DNA of 64,000 bases from Papaver somniferum (Eukaryota > Streptophyta > Magnoliopsida > Ranunculales > Papaveraceae): assembly GCF_003573695.1 (NCBI RefSeq), contig NC_039364.1:63012256-63076255 (forward strand). The letters run 5' to 3'. Under the pieces are notes generated by a model. The model was not told the origin of the DNA. It made no database searches and was given only the letters and a program-made list of their open reading frames with translations. The translations under genes were made by a program, and so were the position numbers. The stretch's first letter is position 1. Each line of letters opens with the position of its first letter. Of this stretch, positions 57,950 to 64,000 are shown piece after piece.

Positions 57950-59345
57950 AATACCCCCAAACCTGAATTTTACTTGTCCTCAAGTAAAACAAAACTAAGG
58001 AAATCCTAACTATACCACTGTCGCTGGTCTCTCGAATGCATTTAGCGTATGCACTAAGCCTTTTAAACCACTAAGTGTCCCTAGTGGACGAGTTGAAGTC
58101 TCGTGAAGGTTTACCAGAGGTGTGCCTACAAAACCTAAGGACAAAATATAAGCTCAGATTCCATCAAACGTGACATGTGCAAAACAGTTTAAGCTCACAG
58201 CAAAATGGAGATGTCAATCTAGCTATCGAAGGCACAATCCTAGCACTGATAACAAATAAAGACATGTGATAAGAGTGTAAAGTGTATCTACACATGTGTA
58301 AAGAAAGATCTGAAGTCATGACTACTAATCACCAAGAGATAGTTTCTCAGGCTAAGAACTGAGGTCGAAATCTAGCTAGCTGTCCGGACTTTACGAGAAT
58401 TGTGAATGAGTTGGAGGTATTTCACAATTTCTCGCGTTGTACATCAATGGCATACACCCTCCTTGCTTATTACAACGAAACAACAAAAGATGACTAATTA
58501 CATGACTCTTATTTACATTGACTATTCTCTCTTTTTATTTTTTGAACAAGAGATGATGGAATTGATAAATACTTGATTTTTTTTTTGTATTTTTTGTATT
58601 TTTTTTTTTAAAGCACTGATACACTTTTGATACATAACAAAAAGAAACAAAAGATTACATGACACTTTGCAAGAGGTAGCCCTTTTTGATGCACCTAGTT
58701 AAATTCGATGGTTGTCTTTCTTAATGTAACCTCCACCTTCTATCCCAACCAACCAAAGAACAAGCTAGTCAAGTTTCGTTCAGTATTCTAAAGTGATTGG
58801 CAATCGTAACTTCCTATCCAACACCTTGAAGATCGAGGCCATACATGTATTGGTAGATCGTGCGCGTGCAAATTTCTTATCACTATGTGAATTGTGCTAG
58901 AATCAGGGTGCCTAAATATCTAGACTAAGACTCCTAATAAAAATACATATTTGCACAAGAGTCAACATTTCAAGGTAAATGAGCTCCATTTTTATGATTT
59001 TTTTTTCAATTTTTTTAATTTTTTTTTAGAATTTTGATTTTTCAATTTTTGTTTTTGGAATTTTTCAATTTTTTTCAAAAAGAAGGAGTTTGTTTTCAAT
59101 TATGGCAAATTATCATGGTATCTACTCTATACCCCCAAACCTAAACTAAACATTGTCCTCAATGTTTCAAAATATGGAAAGAATTAAAATGCAACATATG
59201 GAAAGGGACATGCTGAGTAGAGTAAAAGGAGAGAGAATACCCGATTTCGGCGAAAGCAGAATTAAAACTCCGTTATTCAAGGCAAAAATCCAACATATTT
59301 TAGCCGAGATCAAATTGGATTAGCAAAATATATACAAAAGGAACA

Positions 59346-59376
<31 letters not shown>

Positions 59377-60013
59377 AAATAAATAAAATAAAATTTGGTT
59401 TTTGTATGGGAGCAAGCCCACTGTGCAAGCCTCTAATGAAATGGATGGAAGGCTGCGGCCCACGAAACACTAAGTTTTAATTTTGAAAGTTTAATTTGGC
59501 CCAGTTGGTTAAGGCCCGACGTTTGTTTTAAAACTTTGGTTTCGAGGTCCACTTTCGAGTGGAATACAAGTCCAATTGATGCTTACAAGCTCAGCTGGGT
59601 TTAAACCCAGAGTTCAAAATACAAGTCCAATGAAAGAATTTAAACAAGCCCACAAAAAATAAATACAAGCCCACAAATAAATTATTACAAACCCAAAATA
59701 AAAAAATAAAAAGCCCAAAAAAATTGGGTTAATTATTACAAGCCCACAATTAAAAATTTGGAAGCCCACAGGTTGGGTTCTCTCAAATGGAATGGGTTTA
59801 GGCTTACCTTTTTAGCACAGCCCAGCTGCTCTGATATTGTTGCAAAAACCCAGTTGGGTTTTGGTTCTTTTCCTTGGTGGCGTCCCAGCAGAGGAAAAAC
59901 AGGTTCAGAATCAGCAGGTCCAACAGCAAATGAAATGAAGCAGATGCAGATGCAAATGCTATGAAATGAAATACAAAATAGCTAAGAAAAACACAGATAA
60001 AACACAGCACCAA
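57950..60013 (-). other. Internal region without ORF
   Basis: 2.06 kb with T-rich and A-rich tracts (58560-58615, 59000-59100, 59350-59376) and no supported coding sequence. It shares GGTTTACCAGAGGTGT with the element at 4731-10927. This makes the element a large-LTR non-autonomous derivative. Confidence 0.6.
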
Positions 60014-60031
60014 TCCCCGGCAACGGCGCCA
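60014..60031 (-). promoter_or_regulatory. Primer-binding site
   Basis: Minus strand TGGCGCCGTTGCCGGGGA, the tRNA-Asp-type site common in plant gypsy elements, six bases inside the LTR. Confidence 0.9.
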
Positions 60032-60037
60032 AAAACT

Positions 60038-62694
60038 TGGTAGGCATCTAAAAGGTCCTACAAATTATAACCGCAAGTGCACGGTCGTCAGTTGTAGCTC
60101 GTGCAAGTACGGGTCGATCCACAGAGATCGGGTGTGTTTCGGAAATGTGTCTTAGCTAATTGGGTTCCTAAATTTGCTTTGGGCTTAGAAGCCCTTTGGA
60201 AGTGTTGGGCTTAAAGTGCTAATGGGCTTGTTAAAATGAACTGAGCATGGGCTCAGTTTGTCTTTGAAGTGCAAATGGGCTTTGGCCTTAAACTTAGGCT
60301 TTTGATTAAGCCCACAGTTAAGTTGGATTGGGCCTTAATGAGTTTGGGCTTTGGTCTTAAACAACTGGGCTTTGATTTTGGTCTGCTGATGAGCCCAAGT
60401 TATGCTCTGGGCTTGGTTACTGAGTTAGGCTTTGGGCTTACTATGGAATTCAAAGGATTGAGAGTGAACTGAGCTTTTGGGCTCAGTTGAAGCAGCAGTC
60501 TTTGGCTTGGCCATGGAAGGCAGCAGCAGTGGAAGGGAGGCAATGCACAGCAGCAGAAGTGCAAGAGCTCAGAGAAAGATGATTGGCAGCAGCAGCTGCA
60601 GAGAGGCAAGTAGCAGTGCAGCAGGCACCAGTAGCAGCACACCAGGAGAAGTGGCAGCAGCACAGAAAATGCACAGCAATGCAGTGCAACAGAGCTGCAG
60701 CAGGGGAAACAGCAGTGAAGCACAAGCAGTGCACAAGAGCAATACAGCACAAGTGCTGCAGGGGCAAGCAATGGAAAATGCACAGTAGTGCAGCAGCAAC
60801 AGAGTTGCAGTAACAGCTGCAGCTGCTGAAGCAGTAAAGACAATGCAAACAGGAGAAGCAACAGAGTTGCAGGGCAGGGAAGAAACAGCAAGGCAAAAAC
60901 AAAACAAAAATGGACCAAGGCCTAAGGCCAAGGGCAGGGGTGATAAAGAAACTGACAAGAAGCAATACTAAGGCAAGAATACAGGCATTCCTATAGAATG
61001 GGTTGAAAACTAGCTTGCTATAAGCACTAGCTTCTCCCAATGCACAATCAACACTACAACCTAAGCATACAACAAGAATGGCAAGAAAATCAGCTTGCTT
61101 TAAGCACTGATTTCTTCCATTACACAATCAACACAAAGCTTCTAAGAAATCTAGCCTAGCATTCCTTCAAATGACAGTAAAACAAACATGACAGGAACAT
61201 TGATACTAACAGTGAGCAACAACACAAGTTAACAGGACTAACTGACTAACAATGAACAAAACTATAAATAACAGGAGACAAGCATAACAGGAATACAACA
61301 TGAACATGAAACTGAACTTCTAAACACTACAAACATCACAACTGAAATTGACAAGATTTTATAACACTTAAAATTGAACTGTGGACTAAAGTTGAACTAA
61401 AATTAACAGTGCATGAATTGAAATTGAAATGAAACTAACAGGACATGAAAGTCCTGGATGTGGGCTAATCCCAACATAAGGTTTACAACACACCCACACC
61501 CATATTTATACCCAATTTCAGTTTAGGGTTCATACCAAATTTTCCTAAAATCAAACATTAAAATAATTGGGATTTCTCACCTAATTCACCTAATTCGGCC
61601 ATACCCATATCTTCTCTGTTCTTCTCCATGCTTTTTCAATTGAAAATTGGGGACAATTTCCCAAATACCTAATTTGGCAGAGAAATTAGGGTTTCAGATT
61701 TTACCTTCTTTGATGCGATTTCTCTTCAATTAGCATCGACCCATGTCTTCTCTGCTTCCCTTGCGTAATTCCCATGCTTCAATTTCATCTCTAGGTCACC
61801 TACTTCATCAATCTCTCACGCTTAGGGTTTCAGGGAAGAAACGTGAGAGATTGAGGGAATAGGGGGCTAGATAGTTAGGGGGTGATGATGGTGGAGGTGG
61901 GGTGTTGGTAGAGGAGTTGGTGATGGAGTCAGAGCAGGTGGAGAAGGTGGTGGTGGTGATGGTGGTGCGGCAGGGTGATGGTGGTTTCTGCAGAGGAGTG
62001 GGTGGAGGAGGAGGGCTCGATAGAATGGGAGAAAGGGAGTGTTTGGGTAGGTGGTATAGGCTCGGTTGCTAGGGTGTTAGGCGGATCCATCGAGTCGGAT
62101 GAACAGCGAGGATGAGCCGTGGGATATGGAGATGGTAGGTAGATCGGACGGTGATGCGGAGGTAAGCGATGAGCGACCGTTGGATTATATGATACAACAA
62201 AATCAACGATGACAGATGGAGTTAGGTGTTGTAGTGTTAGGCGGAGATATCAAACTTTGATGCACAGCAAGGGAGCGACCGTTGGATTCAACTACCATCT
62301 AATCTGAAGGCTTGGAATTTCAGCGCTGTGGTGCTCGGCAGAGACATCAGATTTTGATGATCAGCAAGGAGCGACCGTCGGATGCTTCTGAGAAATGATC
62401 TGATGGCTGAGAACGGAGGCGCTTTTGTGTGTAGAAAATGAGGTTGTGCGCACCATTCTTCGCGGCTTCCTTGCGTAATTTCTCCCGGCTTTTCACTACT
62501 TTTCTGCTCTTTTCGCTCCGCGACTCATCCGAACTTTATTTATTACCTAAAAATGCAAAATTAATTAATAAAAATATTTATTCTTGAAAACAATGAAAAT
62601 ACAGAATATGGGATAAAATGTAGAATTAATGCATAAAAGATGAGTTAAATGCCAACAAAAAGGGATAGATATATACAATATTTGGCACTCATCA
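60038..62694 (-). repeat. 5' LTR (2657 bp)
   Basis: TGGTAGGC at 60038 to GGCACTCATCA at 62694. Blocks nearly identical to the 3' LTR (60900-61100, 62130-62694) alternate with clearly diverged blocks (60040-60480, 61850-62090). Confidence 0.9.
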
Positions 62695-62825
62695 CACCTA
62701 TATTGAAGGTGTGGCAATATATGGTGTAGCAATAGCTACATTTTTTTGTAGTATAAATAAGAGGGGTTGTGATATTGAAGAATCCAACTGCTAATTTTGC
62801 AATGTCAGTAAGACGATGTAGATTA

Positions 62826-64000
62826 TGTAACACCCACATTTTACGCATGGCATATGCTCAAACATGCGTCATTTACATGAGATGAAGTTTCATCTCAAAG
62901 CTTTTGTTGCGCGTTAAGGGCATGTTGGTCCAGAACAGAAGTTGCACTACCATGGTGCATCATACCAGTGGAAGGCTGGATAAGTACGATATTGCGGCCA
63001 CCATGGTGTATCATGCCAGTGCGAGGCTAGCCGAGAGAGATATGATGTCACCATGGTGCAATATTCAAGTTGGGAATCAGGCCAGAACTGGAAATACCAC
63101 CATAATGGTGCATTACCCAAGGGTGCACCCACAACGACCATGAATAGTGAAGCAAGCATAGTGCACCCCAACTTTAATCTGTATAAATTTTAATAGACAT
63201 TTATAGGTAGGGGTAGTTGGTTGAAGGTGCATTAGGAGGATGCGCCGATAAGCTTCAAAACGTAGCCGGTAAAGCATATATGGTGGCAACGTGTTGCTTA
63301 CTCAAGAGAGGCTCATGATGGTTAGGCATCATCGTTGTAGCATTGTGAAACTAATAATGCACCACCGTGGTGCGAAACGAAAGAAATGCCAATGATGCAA
63401 ACTCTTGCACATCATTTGTAAAAGTCTCTAGTCCGTATAGGTTTTGGCCTTGCAACACGAGTTGGATTTAGTTGTTTGTCCCGATGTTGATGAACTACAA
63501 TTCGTTACTGATCCCTTCAAGGTACGGAGAAGGGTACATATGAATCCACAATGAGTTGCACTATTGGTGGTCTAGCACCTTGTTGTTCATATCATTTAAT
63601 TGCGAGGTGATTGCAACATTATGGTAACTCATATCATGTAGCTCGGTAATGTGATGCAAGGGATGATTGTTATCATACTTGATGAGGTAAGTTTTAGTCC
63701 ATTTCCTTATATGCTCATACTTCATATCAAGTTATTCGACTTATACATGCAGCAATTGTGAATTGGGCACTACCTAAGAAAGAAGATAAACCGGTATGCA
63801 GGTTAGGGGAGCTTGCATAATCCACCTGCATCACATGAATGATGCAATAAAATTACGATGTGAGCCTGACTAATGCACCCTTGGGACGAGCAAGATCAGT
63901 GCACGCTTTCAGCTCAATGCCAAAGAAAAGTGAGGAATCCGGGAAAAGGATTACAATGGCTTATGTGCAAGTCCAAGGCATGCCTTATGCCTGGACAGCA
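62826..64000 (+). mobile_element. Gypsy-type LTR (TGTAACACCC start), cut by window end
   Basis: Starts TGTAACACCCACATTTT at 62826 inside the LINE fragment. Aligns with the minus-strand copy at 18225-39804 over its length, including GATCCCTTCAAGGTACG (63508-63524) and TATGGTAACTCATATCATGT (63621-63640). No coding sequence is visible before the window ends. Confidence 0.65.
62941..63125. repeat. ~55-bp tandem array with CACCATGGTG palindromes
   Basis: Three and a half units, each with (C)ACCATGGTG followed by (T/C)ATCAT(A/G)CCAGTG and AGGCT, starting near 62948, 62998 and 63049, with a decayed copy near 63102. A related palindrome GCACCAC-C-GTGGTGC lies at 63360-63374. Homologous in position to the array at 18931-39612. 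Confidence 0.75.

Larger units (their letters stand above)
54355..62694 (-). mobile_element. Non-autonomous gypsy-like LTR element with rearranged 3' LTR
   Basis: Minus strand: 5' LTR 60038-62694, primer site 60014-60031, short internal region 57950-60013, polypurine tract at 57950-57963 (GGTTTGGGGGTATT), 3' LTR 54355-57949. Perfect target duplication CACCT (54350-54354 and 62695-62699). LTR ends are TGATGAGTGCC...CCTACCA on the minus strand. The internal region has no ORF. The two LTRs are unequal: 3595 against 2657 bases. Part of the difference is a 744-base extra block (54355-55098) described separately. Confidence 0.9.
54094..62753. mobile_element. Small CACTA element, split by an LTR element
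   Basis: Starts CACTACAAGAAA at 54094, the canonical CACTA terminal repeat, and ends TTTTTTGTAGTA at 62753, a mutated inverted copy. Target duplication TAA (54091-54093 and 62754-62756). Only about 315 bases remain once the LTR element is removed, so it is a non-autonomous miniature. It contains subterminal words TTGCAGCA and GTGGCA/GTGGCAA in both orientations, as expected for transposase-binding motifs. Confidence 0.85.
53940..62825 (+). pseudogene. LINE zinc-knuckle (zf-RVT) fragment, split twice
   Basis: Plus-strand codons at 54028-54093 give PHKAQVFVWLAV, a stop, then NIIPYVEHL, the plant LINE zf-RVT segment. The frame resumes at 62754/62757 as NKRGCDIEESNC, a stop, then FCNVSKTM, the Cys-containing half of the domain. 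Removing the CACTA element and one copy of its TAA duplication joins the two halves in frame (CAT CTA AAT AAG). In-frame stops show it is dead. It ends at 62825, where a gypsy LTR begins. Confidence 0.75.

Noticed and set aside
60400..61127. Overlapping Cys/Leu-rich ORFs on the minus strand and Ser/Ala-rich ORFs on the plus strand
   Set aside because: Same CAG-rich LTR tract in the second LTR; no consistent frame between copies.

Overview
This window is eukaryotic plant DNA, almost certainly a repeat-rich region of a large eudicot genome. The flavour of the Ty3/gypsy, copia and 5S-carrying elements fits Ranunculales/Papaveraceae, but that placement is a guess. It holds no bacterial genes, operons, tRNA genes or CRISPR arrays. 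Nearly all of it is a nested pile of transposable elements. The one convincing host gene is a small secreted-peptide gene of the CEP family at 50851-51141 (minus strand).

Layout. 1-11573: right part of a minus-strand Ty3/gypsy element (Tat-like) with a gag pseudogene, a convergent plus-strand plant-mobile-domain (PMD)-associated pseudogene and a long LTR. That LTR is split by a younger non-autonomous gypsy element (4731-10927, target duplication TTGGA). 11574-17543: 3' end of a Ty1/copia element of SIRE/Maximus type, whose LTR is split by a solo LTR of the same family in the opposite orientation (12481-15281, target duplication GTAAG). 18225-39804: a minus-strand gypsy LTR split by a 20.5-kb Tat-like element (19056-39546). 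That element carries gag-protease plus an integrase tail on the minus strand and, antisense to them, an intron-containing PMD gene with its own TATA box. Its right LTR is split again by a decayed copia element (31539-36990). 40381-45910: a LINE split by a 3.8-kb Helitron (41044-44828), which itself contains a TRIM and a Cassandra-like TRIM with 5S rRNA-derived sequence. 46341-49060: SIRE-type LTR fragments. 49060-53930: the only stretch with unique-looking DNA, holding the CEP gene and a 5'-truncated LINE with intact target duplications. 53940-62825: a LINE zinc-knuckle fragment split by a small CACTA element, itself split by an LTR element (54355-62694) whose left LTR contains a second, ghost primer-binding site. 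62826-64000: start of another gypsy LTR, related to the one at 18225-39804.

How it works together. The elements are parasites nested in parasites, and the order of insertion can be read from target duplications and from frames or repeat units that close perfectly when an insert is removed on paper. Autonomous functions (reverse transcriptase, complete integrase, transposase, Rep/helicase) are absent or broken everywhere, so most elements here must have been mobilised in trans.

The most unusual signal is not a gene. Several unrelated LTR families carry tandem arrays whose units keep an inverted repeat while its sequence changes, meaning both arms change together. The clearest case is a ~213-bp array at 3657-4730. 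A ~47-bp array (18931-39612) and palindrome clusters in copia LTRs follow the same rule. This is what selection on, or a mutational mechanism that maintains, hairpins or cruciforms inside LTRs would produce.
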